Counted from the stretch's first letter, positions 1 through 8,209 are shown. The stretch: DNA of 17,901 nucleotides from 66-474 sp035572335 (GCA_035572335.1 DATNAW010000165.1:1-17901), one strand, 5' to 3'. The notes: generated from the letters alone by a model not told the origin. A program made the numbers and translations.

Positions 1-263
1 ACGCCGTTGCCACAGTCGATCACGTAGATGTCGTCGCCGACCACGATCGCGTTGGCGGGCGCCGAGCGATCGATCTTCGGCGTCGGACCGCCGGCAGTGC
101 CGAGCAGGATGAGCTTCGAGCGTTTGGTCGTTGCTTGCATGGCGGCAGCGAGTGCACGGCGTGTGCCCGCAAATGTACCGAATGTGATTGCCGCGAGCGA
201 CAGACCTGCCGTCTGCAGCAGGCGGCGTCGCGAAGAGTCGATGGTGGATTCGGCGTCGGTCAT
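1..263 (-). CDS. Tat-exported MBL-fold metallo-hydrolase, 5' part only (runs off the window start)
   Basis: Reading the minus strand from the ATG at 261-263 gives 87 codons with no stop before the window edge. Residues 1-40 look like a Tat signal peptide: a polar N-terminus, the twin-arginine stretch SSRRRLLQTAGL at about residues 10-21, a hydrophobic core and an ALA-type cleavage site near residue 40. The mature start contains KLILLGTAGGPTP followed by NAIVVGDDIYVIDCGNG, the usual first two strands of ribonuclease Z/arylsulfatase-like metallo-beta-lactamase proteins. The HxHxDH metal site lies beyond the window, so activity and substrate cannot be judged. It is transcribed away from the WYL gene. 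Family membership is fairly secure; the function is unknown. Confidence 0.75.
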   Translation of the reverse strand, partial: MTDAESTIDSSRRRLLQTAGLSLAAITFGTFAGTRRALAAAMQATTKRSKLILLGTAGGPTPKIDRSAPANAIVVGDDIYVIDCGNG

Positions 264-303
264 TGCAAGGGCGGCAGCGAAGCCGCGTAACCGGAATGGC
301 GGG

Positions 304-312
304 AATCTACCA
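304..312 (-). promoter_or_regulatory. Candidate extended -10 for the MBL-fold gene
   Basis: On the minus strand the sequence reads TGGTAGATT, a TGN plus a TATAAT-like hexamer (4 of 6), about 40 bases before the ATG at 263. No convincing -35 was found at the proper spacing, so this is a weak inference. Confidence 0.25.
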
Positions 313-354
313 CTCCGGGTTGCACCTGCGCGGGTCGAGCGGGAAACTCGTCCG

Positions 355-636
355 ATGGTCATGAATTCGATCGATCGAGCCATTGGCGAGAAGCGCCGCC
401 TGCGTTTCATCTACCACGACGTCGCGCGAGTGGTGGAGCCGCAATGCCACGGCATTGGTCATCGCGGCACGGAATTGCTGCGCGCGTACCAGTTGCAAGG
501 CGGCGCGCAGGCCGAGCCGCTGTTCGACGTGTCGAAGATCAGCGGCTTGCAAGTGCTCGACGGGCGTTTCGAGAAGCCCGGGCCGAATTACAAGCGCGAC
601 GATTCGGCGATGCGGGAGATTTTCGCGCAGCTTTGA
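355..636 (+). CDS. Small WYL-domain protein (93 aa)
   Basis: The open frame extends upstream to 28, but the upstream part overlaps the MBL-fold gene antisense and has no family character. The conserved part starts around ATG 355 (or ATG 361, two codons later), so I choose 355. The protein is a lone WYL-type domain: RRLRFIYHD at about residues 14-22, VVEPQCHGIG at about 25-34, ELLRAYQLQGG at about 39-49, and a C-terminal PGPNYKRDDSAMREIFAQL typical of short stand-alone members. WYL domains usually act as ligand-sensing parts of transcription regulators, but this one has no DNA-binding domain, and its role is not established. It is divergent from the MBL-fold gene and convergent with ettA, separated from the latter by a repeat. 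Confidence 0.75.
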   Translation: MVMNSIDRAIGEKRRLRFIYHDVARVVEPQCHGIGHRGTELLRAYQLQGGAQAEPLFDVSKISGLQVLDGRFEKPGPNYKRDDSAMREIFAQL

Positions 637-641
637 ACATT

Positions 642-735
642 CGTCACTCCGGGGCCGCACGAAGCACGGAACCCGAAATCCATTCTTGATTCTGACCAAA
701 AAGCAAAATGGATTCCGGCTTGCGCGGGAATGACG
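642..735. repeat. Palindromic interspersed repeat between the WYL gene and ettA
   Basis: The segment is bounded by CGTCACTCC (642-650) and GGAATGACG (727-735), inverted copies with one mismatch. Inside are perfect inverted 8-mers AATCCATT and AATGGATT around an A-rich centre. This matches the style of short interspersed palindromes common in Lysobacterales genomes (recalled, not searched). It fills the gap between two convergent genes, so it may also help end transcription from both sides, although it lacks the U-tract of a standard intrinsic terminator. Confidence 0.6.
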
Positions 736-765
736 ACGATTTTCATGCTGTCCCGTGCCCCGAAC

Positions 766-2427
<1,662 letters not shown>

Positions 2428-2488
2428 CGGCGGCTCTCTGTTTCCGGCAGGTTTGCGTGACGTGACCTGCGACCAAGCGGAACCGCGC

Positions 2489-2518
2489 ATTATGGCGTGT
2501 CGAGGGCCTGTGCGCCAA
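2489..2518 (-). promoter_or_regulatory. Candidate sigma-70 promoter for ettA
   Basis: On the minus strand TTGGCG (2513-2518) and CATAAT (2489-2494) are separated by 18 bases and lie about 60 bases before the ettA ATG. They match the -35 and -10 consensus at 4/6 and 5/6. This is inferred from pattern only. Confidence 0.4.
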
Positions 2519-2568
2519 GCGCGACGCGACGATGACCGGTAACATCGCCGCTGAATCGAGGGACACTC

Positions 2569-2604
2569 ATGGGCCAGTTCGAACCGGGTGAGGACACGCC
2601 ATGA
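2569..2604 (+). CDS. Possible 11-aa leader ORF overlapping the DUF817 start
   Basis: ATG at 2569 follows a good Shine-Dalgarno sequence (GAGGGA, about 2558-2563) and encodes MGQFEPGEDTP. Its stop TGA (2602-2604) overlaps the DUF817 start in an ATGA junction. The putative DUF817 ribosome-binding sequence (GTGAGGA, about 2588-2594) lies within it. It could be a translationally coupled leader peptide or simply chance in a 36-base stretch; there is no conservation evidence. Confidence 0.25.
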   Translation: MGQFEPGEDTP

Positions 2605-3476
2605 TCGCCGTCCTGCGCGCGGCGCGGCTGGGCTGGCACGGCATCGATCGGCGCATCGCGGCGCGTGCATCGCGTGGCGGCAGGTTCACGGTGTTCGTGC
2701 ACGAACTGTTCTGGTTCGGGGTGAAGCAGGCGTGGGCGTGCTTGTTCGGCGGCCTGATGCTGGCGCTGCTGATCGCCACCTGGATGTTCTGGCCGGCCAA
2801 TGCGCCGCTGGGGCGCTACGACTTCGTGACGCTGATGGCCATCGCGATCCAGATCGTGCTGCTGGCGACCGGTCTCGAGACGCGACGCGAGGCCGCGGTG
2901 ATCGTGCTGTTCCACGTCACCGGCACGCTGATGGAACTGTTCAAGACCGCGACCGGATCGTGGATTTATCCCGGCGCTTCGATCCTGCACGTCGGCGGCG
3001 TGCCGCTGTTCACCGGCTTCATGTATGCCTCGGTCGGCAGCTACATCGCGCGGGCGTGGCGGTTGTTCGAATTCCGCTTCACCGGTCATCCGCGCTGGAG
3101 CCATACCGCGCTATTGGCGGGGGCGATCTATCTGAACTTCTTCGCCGACCACTATGGCATCGACTTCCGCTGGCTGCTGTTCGTGGGCGTCGCCTGGATG
3201 TTCGGTCCGTGCTGGGTCCACTACCGGGTACGCCGCCGTTATCGGCGGATGCCGCTGCTGCTCGGATTCATGCTGGTCGCGCTGTTCATCTGGTTCGCCG
3301 AGAACCTCGGCACCTTCACCCGCGCATGGATGTATCCCGCGCAGCATCGCGCCTGGCACATGGTGCCGCCGGAAAAGATCGGCTCGTGGCTGCTGCTGAT
3401 GATCATCAGCTATGTGATGGTGTCGGCGCTGTATCGGCGGGCGTTGCCGGACGCGGCGATCGGCCAAAGGGGCTAG
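2601..3476 (+). CDS. DUF817 family integral membrane protein
   Basis: The 291-residue protein has about seven or eight hydrophobic segments (roughly residues 43-64, 75-91, 97-113, 134-150, 169-182, 190-204, 218-233 and 262-277) separated by Arg-rich loops. Stretches such as ELFWFGVKQAWACLFGG (35-51), FHVTGTLMELFKTATGSW (104-121) and GGVPLFTGFMYASVGSYIARAW (132-153) match my recollection of the DUF817 family. No biochemical function is known. The start at 2601 is supported by GTGAGGA seven bases upstream and by a short charged N-terminus before the first membrane segment. It is divergent from ettA and ends 33 bases before glyA; its stop codon TAG forms part of a candidate -10 for glyA. Confidence 0.85.
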   Translation: MIAVLRAARLGWHGIDRRIAARASRGGRFTVFVHELFWFGVKQAWACLFGGLMLALLIATWMFWPANAPLGRYDFVTLMAIAIQIVLLATGLETRREAAVIVLFHVTGTLMELFKTATGSWIYPGASILHVGGVPLFTGFMYASVGSYIARAWRLFEFRFTGHPRWSHTALLAGAIYLNFFADHYGIDFRWLLFVGVAWMFGPCWVHYRVRRRYRRMPLLLGFMLVALFIWFAENLGTFTRAWMYPAQHRAWHMVPPEKIGSWLLLMIISYVMVSALYRRALPDAAIGQRG

Positions 3477-3479
3477 AAT
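3474..3479 (+). promoter_or_regulatory. Candidate -10 element for glyA
   Basis: TAGAAT lies 31 bases before the glyA ATG and begins with the DUF817 stop codon. The same hexamer precedes ribE (8204) and rnpB (17527). There is no TGN extension and no clear -35, so confidence is low. Confidence 0.35.
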
Positions 3480-3509
3480 CTTCCGGTTGCCCATCCACCG
3501 AGGATCGCG

Positions 3510-4778
3510 ATGTACAGCCACGAAATGCGGATTGCAGGTTACGACGACGAGTTGGCCAAGGCGATCATGGAGGAACGCCAGCGCCAGGAAGACCATGTCG
3601 AGCTGATCGCGTCGGAAAACTACGCGAGTCCGCGGGTGATGGAAGCGCAAGGTTCGGTGTTGACCAACAAGTATGCGGAAGGCTATCCGGGCAAGCGTTA
3701 CTACGGCGGTTGCCAGTACGTGGACGTGGCCGAGGCGCTGGCGATCGAGCGTTTGAAAAAGCTGTTCGATTGCGACTACGCCAACGTGCAGCCGCACTCC
3801 GGTTCGCAGGCCAACCAGGCGGTGTACTTCGCGCTGCTGCAGCCGGGCGACACGATCCTCGGCATGTCGCTGGCGCACGGCGGGCATCTCACCCACGGCG
3901 CCAAACCGAACCTGTCTGGCAAGCTGTTCAACGCGGTGCAGTACGGCGTGAACGATGAAGGGCTGGTCGATTACGACGCGATCGAAAAGCTCGCCGTCGA
4001 GCACAAGCCGAAGATGATCGTGGCCGGTTTCAGCGCGTACTCGCAGATCATGGACTGGGCGCGCTTCCGCGCGATCGCCGACAAGGTCGGCGCCTACCTG
4101 TTCGTGGACATGGCGCACGTCGCCGGACTCGTCGCCGCGGGCGTGTATCCGTCGCCGCTGCCGCACGCGCACATCGTCACCTCAACGACACATAAGACCC
4201 TGCGCGGTCCGCGCGGTGGCCTGATCGTCGCGAAGGATTCCGCGATGGGCGAGCACGCCGAGGACATCGTGAAGAAGTTGCAATCCATTGTGTTCCCCGG
4301 CCTGCAGGGCGGCCCGCTGATGCACGTGATCGCCGCGAAAGCCGTCGCGTTCAAGGAAGCGCTGGAACCGTCGTTCAAGGCCTACCAGCAGCAGGTGGTG
4401 AAAAACGCCAAGGCGATGGCGACGACGCTGATCAAGCGCGGCTACAAGATCGTCTCCGGCGGCACCGAGGATCACCTGTTCCTGGTCGACCTGATCGGCA
4501 AGCCGATCACCGGCAAGGACGCGGAAGCGGCGCTCGGCAGGGCGCACATCACCGTCAACAAGAATGCGGTGCCGAACGATCCGCAGAAGCCGTTCGTGAC
4601 CTCGGGCCTTCGCATCGGTACGCCTGCCGTCACAACCCGCGGCTACAAGGAAGCCGATTGCATCGAACTCGCCGGCTGGGTCGCCGACGTGCTGGATGCG
4701 CCGAATGACGAGAAGGTGACCGACAACGTGCGCGCGCTGGTGAATGCACAGTGCGCGAAGTTTCCGGTTTACGGGTAG
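3510..4778 (+). CDS. glyA: Serine hydroxymethyltransferase
   Basis: The cytoplasmic, PLP-dependent enzyme converts serine plus tetrahydrofolate to glycine plus 5,10-methylene-THF, the main one-carbon source. The 422-residue protein is within a few residues of the usual bacterial length. Visible family marks are ELIASENYASPRVMEAQGS (31-49), TNKYAEGYPGKRYYGGCQ (52-69), PHSGSQAN (95-102), the FVDMAHVAGLVAAGVYPSP region (198-216) and the PLP-binding lysine K229 within TSTTHKTLRGPRGG (224-237). GAGG at about 3499-3502 is well placed for ATG 3510. It is followed after 25 bases by the VOC gene and then nrdR, so the three are probably co-transcribed. glyA-nrdR-rib neighbourhoods are common in Proteobacteria. 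Confidence 0.98.
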   Translation: MYSHEMRIAGYDDELAKAIMEERQRQEDHVELIASENYASPRVMEAQGSVLTNKYAEGYPGKRYYGGCQYVDVAEALAIERLKKLFDCDYANVQPHSGSQANQAVYFALLQPGDTILGMSLAHGGHLTHGAKPNLSGKLFNAVQYGVNDEGLVDYDAIEKLAVEHKPKMIVAGFSAYSQIMDWARFRAIADKVGAYLFVDMAHVAGLVAAGVYPSPLPHAHIVTSTTHKTLRGPRGGLIVAKDSAMGEHAEDIVKKLQSIVFPGLQGGPLMHVIAAKAVAFKEALEPSFKAYQQQVVKNAKAMATTLIKRGYKIVSGGTEDHLFLVDLIGKPITGKDAEAALGRAHITVNKNAVPNDPQKPFVTSGLRIGTPAVTTRGYKEADCIELAGWVADVLDAPNDEKVTDNVRALVNAQCAKFPVYG

Positions 4779-4803
4779 CGGTCACTTTGTCACGAGAGCG
4801 CCC

Positions 4804-5178
4804 ATGCTTGTCGAATCGTGCACCGTTGTCGTTCCGAGCGCCGATCTGGAGAAGAGTCTTCGGTTCTGGGTAAACGGTTTGGGGTTGTCCATGGACCGCC
4901 CAATGAAACAGGATGGACGCCTCGTTGGATGCATGGTTCACAACGAGAAACTGTATTTTTGGCTCAACCAACGCGCCGGTTCACCCGCCAAGCCTGATAA
5001 TTACGAAGGCCTGAGGTTGTACTGGGCGCCCGATGACATCCATGCGCTCAGGGAGCGGCTTGCAGGCCTCGGTTATCCGGTTTCCAAACTGGAAGATCGA
5101 GGCTACGGCCAGACCGAGTTCTTTGTCACGGATGACGACGGTTATTCCCACTGCTTCGGCGTAGCGACCCAAAAGTAA
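4804..5178 (+). CDS. VOC (glyoxalase/bleomycin-resistance fold) family protein
   Basis: The 124-residue protein shows the vicinal-oxygen-chelate pattern: CTVVVPSADLEKSLRFWVNGLGLS (6-29), VHNEKLYFWLNQ (45-56), DDIHALRERLAGLGYPVS (77-94) and a final EFFVTDDDGYSHCFGV (105-120). VOC proteins include glyoxalases, dioxygenases and antibiotic-binding proteins; the substrate cannot be told here. I choose ATG 4804 because it opens the first beta strand and follows GAGAG; the frame extends upstream to 4744 inside glyA. It sits between glyA and nrdR, overlapping the nrdR ATG by one base (TAATG). Its codons use A/T in the third position visibly more than the neighbours, which suggests later acquisition. 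Confidence 0.85.
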   Translation: MLVESCTVVVPSADLEKSLRFWVNGLGLSMDRPMKQDGRLVGCMVHNEKLYFWLNQRAGSPAKPDNYEGLRLYWAPDDIHALRERLAGLGYPVSKLEDRGYGQTEFFVTDDDGYSHCFGVATQK

Positions 5179-5702
5179 TGCACTGTCCGTTCTGCCAGAA
5201 CATCGATACCCGCGTGATCGATTCGCGCGTTTCGGAGGAAGGCTCGACCATCCGCCGGCGCCGCGAGTGCCCTTCGTGCGGTGAGCGGTTTTCCACGGTC
5301 GAATCGGTTGAATTGAAATTGCCGGCGATCATCAAGGGCGACGGCCGGCGCGAGGCGTTCGATGCGCGCAAGTTGCGCACCGGGTTCGATCGCGCGCTGC
5401 ACAAGCGGCCGGTGAACGAGGAGCGCATCGAAGCCGCGGTGCGCGCGGTGGTGCGGCAGTTGCGCGTTTCGACCGAGCGCGAGTTGCCGTCGCGCCGGAT
5501 CGGCGAACTGGTGATGGCGGAACTGCGCAAGCTCGACCACGTCGGCTACGTGCGCTACGCGTCGGTGTACCGCTCGTTCGAGGACGTCGCCGACTTCCGC
5601 GAGGAACTCGATCGGCTGGAACACGAATTGCCGCCCAGCGAAAGCCAGTTGCCGCTGATCGGCGGCGCGGTGGTGCCGATCGACAAGAACAAGAAGCGCT
5701 AA
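5178..5702 (+). CDS. nrdR: Transcriptional repressor NrdR
   Basis: NrdR represses ribonucleotide reductase genes according to bound ATP/dATP. The 174-residue protein starts with a zinc ribbon (C3, C6, C31, C34; MHCPFC and ECPSCGERF), followed by an ATP-cone domain from about residue 48 to 138 with KGDGRREAFDARKLRTGFDRA. The E-L-P-S-R-R-I-G-E-L-V and VGYVRYASVYRSFEDVADF stretches are standard. The C-terminal tail (about 150-174) is longer than in E. coli NrdR (149 aa). The start overlaps the VOC stop by one base, so it is probably translationally coupled. No NrdR box was recognised in this window, so autoregulation is not supported. A repeat and a hairpin run follow directly. Confidence 0.97.
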   Translation: MHCPFCQNIDTRVIDSRVSEEGSTIRRRRECPSCGERFSTVESVELKLPAIIKGDGRREAFDARKLRTGFDRALHKRPVNEERIEAAVRAVVRQLRVSTERELPSRRIGELVMAELRKLDHVGYVRYASVYRSFEDVADFREELDRLEHELPPSESQLPLIGGAVVPIDKNKKR

Positions 5703-5710
5703 CAACCAAA

Positions 5711-5770
5711 CCGCCATCCCGCGAAAGCGGGGATCCAGTGACTTCACGCGGGGCGGCAAAGGCGCTGGAT
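5711..5770. repeat. Half of a palindromic interspersed repeat after nrdR
   Basis: The segment begins with a hairpin (ATCCCGC, loop GAAA, GCGGGGAT at 5716-5734), followed by ATCCAG (5733-5738) and its inverted copy CTGGAT (5765-5770). The usual second outer arm of this repeat class is missing, so it looks like a decayed or half element. The GAAA-loop hairpin directly after the nrdR stop could also act as a transcription terminator, although no T-tract follows. Confidence 0.55.
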
Positions 5771-5776
5771 TGATTC

Positions 5777-5931
5777 GCGCCGTCCTTGGCGCTCACTTTC
5801 CGGCCGTCTGCGACGTTCGTGTTTGCTATCCTGCAAACACAGTCCGCTTGCGCGGGACTGCGGAGGCAGGATGCCGAGGCGAACGTTGGCGTAGCCAATG
5901 GCCCAAAGGGCAGATCGCGGGATGCGATCTG
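5777..5931 (+). repeat. Run of hairpins in the ribD leader
   Basis: Successive inverted repeats fill the space before ribD. They are GCGCC/GGCGC (5777-5792), TGTTTGC/GCAAACA with loop TATCCT (5820-5839), CAGTCC/GGACTG (5840-5860), GGCA/TGCC (5865-5875), TTGGC/GCCAA (5886-5898), GCCC/GGGC (5901-5911) and AGATCGC/GCGATCT (5912-5930). The last ends three bases before the chosen ribD ATG. The spacers are short or absent. The first loop resembles that of the array before rsmI. No protein, tRNA or known riboswitch was recognised here. The function is unknown: a non-coding repeat family or a structured leader. Confidence 0.6.
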
Positions 5932-5933
5932 TA

Positions 5934-7160
5934 ATGACGAGCAAACAAGTGGAGTTCTCCGCACTCGATCACGCGATGATGGCGCGCGCGCTGCGCCTCG
6001 CCGAACGCGGCCTGTTCACGACGCAACCCAATCCGCGCGTCGGCTGCGTGATTGCGCGTGATGGCGAAATCGTCGGCGAGGGTTGGCACCGGCGCGCTGG
6101 CGAAGCGCATGCGGAGGTGTTTGCGTTGCGTGCGGCCGGCGAACGTGCGCGTGGCGCGACCGCGTACGTGACCCTCGAGCCGTGTTCGCACCACGGCCGC
6201 ACGCCGCCCTGCGCGGACGCATTGATCAAAGCCGGCGTCGCGCGCCTCGTGTTCGCCTCCGAAGATCCCAATCCGAAAGTGGCCGGCGCGGGCATCCATC
6301 GGATGCGCGAAGCGGGCATCGACGTCGCGGGTGGATTGATGCGCGACGCCGCGCGCGAACTGAATCGCGGATTCTTCGCGCGCTTCGAGCGCGGCCGGCC
6401 GTGGGTGCGCGTGAAGCTGGCGCTGAGCCTGGACGGCCGCACCGCGTTGGCCAATGGCGAATCGAAATGGATCACCGGCGAAGCGGCGCGTGCCGACGTG
6501 CAACGCTGGCGTGCCCGCAGTTCGGCGATCCTGACCGGCGCCGGCACCGCGCGTATGGATGATCCGCGGCTGACGGTGCGGCTAAGTGCTCTTGAATCCC
6601 TCTCCCCCCGGCAGAGGGGCAGGGGGGAGGGTTCGACGAACTTGGCAAGTCGCAATAATTTCGCACCCTCACTCGCCCCTTCGGGGCACCCTCTCCCGGA
6701 GGGAGAGGGGGAAAGCTTTGTTCCGCCGTTGCGCGCGGTGCTGGACGCGCGGCTCGACGCGTTGCAACCCGGTGCGCACCTGCTCGACGGCAGCGCGCCG
6801 ACGCTTGTGCTGCATGCGCCCGGTACGAAGCCGAAAGACGATCGTTACCGGCGCATCGAACTCGCCGAAGCGCCTATGGATGCGAAGGGCCGCATCGATC
6901 TCACTGCGGCATTGCGGTTGCTTGCGGGCCGCAATGTCAACGAACTGCAGGTGGAAGCCGGACCGAATCTGTGCGGCGCATTGCTGGACCAGGATCTGGT
7001 CGACGAGGTGCTGTTATACGTCGCGCCCACGCTGCTGGGTGATCACGCCCGGCCGCTGCTGCATCTGCCGGAACTGGTGGCGATGGCGGAACGGCGTGAC
7101 TGGCGTGTCATCGACCGTCGCGCAATTGGACGCGACCAGCGCGTGCTGCTCAGGCCGTAA
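5934..7160 (+). CDS. ribD: Bifunctional riboflavin deaminase/reductase RibD with an in-frame repeat insertion
   Basis: RibD deaminates the pyrimidine made from GTP and then reduces its ribosyl chain with NADPH. The deaminase half carries the zinc site HAE (59-61), PCSHHGRTPPC with C84 and C93, and TTQPNPRVGCV. The reductase half has VRVKLALSLDGRTA (158-171), WITGEAARADVQRWRA (179-194), and near the end VEAGPNLCGALL and VDEVLLYVAPTLLG. The length is 408 aa from ATG 5934 against about 365 in relatives. The excess lies at about residues 218-262, encoded by a palindromic repeat between DPRLTVRL and PPLRAVLDARL. ATG 5934 gives the usual N-terminus; in-frame ATGs at 5898 and 5922 lie in the hairpin run, and no good Shine-Dalgarno is seen for any of them. 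It is not under the FMN riboswitch, which lies downstream. Confidence 0.95.
   Translation: MTSKQVEFSALDHAMMARALRLAERGLFTTQPNPRVGCVIARDGEIVGEGWHRRAGEAHAEVFALRAAGERARGATAYVTLEPCSHHGRTPPCADALIKAGVARLVFASEDPNPKVAGAGIHRMREAGIDVAGGLMRDAARELNRGFFARFERGRPWVRVKLALSLDGRTALANGESKWITGEAARADVQRWRARSSAILTGAGTARMDDPRLTVRLSALESLSPRQRGRGEGSTNLASRNNFAPSLAPSGHPLPEGEGESFVPPLRAVLDARLDALQPGAHLLDGSAPTLVLHAPGTKPKDDRYRRIELAEAPMDAKGRIDLTAALRLLAGRNVNELQVEAGPNLCGALLDQDLVDEVLLYVAPTLLGDHARPLLHLPELVAMAERRDWRVIDRRAIGRDQRVLLRP
6598..6709. repeat. Palindromic repeat inserted in frame inside ribD
   Basis: The terminal inverted copies CCCTCTCCCCCCGG (6598-6611) and CCGGAGGGAGAGGG (6696-6709) match at 13 of 14 positions. Inside are GCCCC-TTCG-GGGGC and CCCTCTCCC-GGA-GGGAGAGGG hairpins at the right end, and a C-run/G-run stem at the left end. 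Similar CCCTCTCCC/GGGGCGAGTGAGGG palindromes are common between genes in gammaproteobacteria (recalled). Here the element is read through with no stop and adds about 40 residues rich in Ser, Pro, Gly and Arg to RibD. Confidence 0.85.
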
Positions 7161-7164
7161 TGTG

Positions 7165-8178
7165 ATGGATGCAGGGGATCGCGACTTACGCTGGGGCATC
7201 ATCGGCTGCGGCAACGTCACCGAGGTCAAGAGCGGCCCGGCCTTCCGGAAGGCCGCGCATTCCACCCTGGTCGCGGTGATGCGTCGCGACGCCGCCAAGG
7301 CGCGCGACTATGCCCAGCGCCACGGCGTGCCGCGCTGGTACGACGACGCGGCTGCGCTGGTCGCCGACGCGGAAGTCGACGCGGTGTACGTGGCAACGCC
7401 GCCTTCGACGCACAAGCACTACGCGCTGATGGGCATTGCCGCGGGCAAGCCGGTGTACGTGGAGAAGCCCATGGCGATGGATTCCTCCGAGTGCGGGGAA
7501 ATCGTGCGCGCGGCCCGCACGGCGGGTGTACCGGTTTTCGTCGCGTACTATCGGCGCGCGCTGCCGCGTTTCGCCAAGGTGCGCGAGCTGTTGTTCGACG
7601 AGCGCGCCATCGGCAACCCCCGTGCGGTGCACGCGGTGTACGCCAAACCGCATCATCCGCGCTACGACGACCCGCAGGGTTCGCATTGGCACGTGCGTCC
7701 GGAGATTTCCGGGGGCGGCCTGTTCGTGGATGTCGGCTGCCACACGCTGGACATCCTCGACTGGCTGTTCGGCCCCATCGTCCGCGTCGATGGCCAAGCC
7801 AGCAATCAACGCGGAAGCTATGCGGCCGAAGACAGCGTCGCGATGTCATTCGCGTTCGGCAATGGCATGCCGGGCACCGGCCTGTGGATTTTCGACAGCC
7901 TGCAACGGCAGGACAGCATCGAGGTGATCGGCGATGCGGGGCGATTGTCCCTTGCCATCTTCGGGGACGGACCGATCCGGCTGGAAAACGCCGCCGGCGT
8001 GCGCGAACTGCATGTCGGGAATCCACCGCATATCCAGCAACCGCTGATCGAAACCATCGTGCGGGAGCTGCGCGGGGAAGCCGGCGCCTGCCCCTCCAGC
8101 GCCGAAAGTGCCGCACGCACCACGTGGGCAATCGATGAAGTGTTGCGCGACTACCGCCGCATGGCCGGACGAGTGTGA
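7165..8178 (+). CDS. Gfo/Idh/MocA family NAD(P)-dependent oxidoreductase
   Basis: The 337-residue protein has an N-terminal Rossmann fold (WGIIGCGNVTEVKSGPAF, 10-27), the VYVATPPSTH strand-loop (74-83) and the family EKP motif (100-102) with the catalytic lysine. Its C-terminal domain begins with GGGLFVDVGCHTLDILDWLFG, including the conserved D and H. Family members oxidise or reduce sugars, inositols or related alcohols; the substrate is not evident here. ATG 7165 lies four bases after the ribD stop; GTG 7162 is an alternative. The spacing suggests coupling with ribD, but no step of riboflavin synthesis needs this family, so the link may be only positional. It ends just before the promoter and riboswitch of ribE. 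Confidence 0.9.
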   Translation: MDAGDRDLRWGIIGCGNVTEVKSGPAFRKAAHSTLVAVMRRDAAKARDYAQRHGVPRWYDDAAALVADAEVDAVYVATPPSTHKHYALMGIAAGKPVYVEKPMAMDSSECGEIVRAARTAGVPVFVAYYRRALPRFAKVRELLFDERAIGNPRAVHAVYAKPHHPRYDDPQGSHWHVRPEISGGGLFVDVGCHTLDILDWLFGPIVRVDGQASNQRGSYAAEDSVAMSFAFGNGMPGTGLWIFDSLQRQDSIEVIGDAGRLSLAIFGDGPIRLENAAGVRELHVGNPPHIQQPLIETIVRELRGEAGACPSSAESAARTTWAIDEVLRDYRRMAGRV

Positions 8179-8200
8179 CCTGCGCGGCGGCGGCGGGCGA

Positions 8201-8209
8201 TGCTAGAAT
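8201..8209 (+). promoter_or_regulatory. Extended -10 promoter for the FMN riboswitch-ribE transcript
   Basis: TGCTAGAAT (TGN plus TAGAAT) lies 25 bases before the riboswitch P1 stem, in the short gap after the oxidoreductase stop. No good -35 is visible, which is typical of extended -10 promoters. It would let ribE and the downstream genes be transcribed separately from ribD. Confidence 0.55.

Noticed and set aside
28..354. Extended N-terminus of the WYL protein
   Set aside because: The upstream frame is antisense to the Tat-signal gene, has no WYL homology, and the conserved domain begins at about 361.
3477..3509. Glycine riboswitch before glyA
   Set aside because: Only 33 bases separate the genes, far too short for that aptamer, and no matching core sequence is present.
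3111..4172. 353-codon minus-strand open frame across DUF817 and glyA
   Set aside because: It spans two real genes on the other strand and shows only biased His/Arg/Val composition.
4982..5172. Short minus-strand frame inside the VOC gene
   Set aside because: It is antisense to the VOC gene, without a ribosome-binding site or any recognisable motif.
6598..6709. Reading the ribD palindrome as a terminator or CRISPR-like repeat
   Set aside because: It occurs once here, has no spacers, and has no T-tract; the ribD reductase domain continues intact after it, so the gene is not split.
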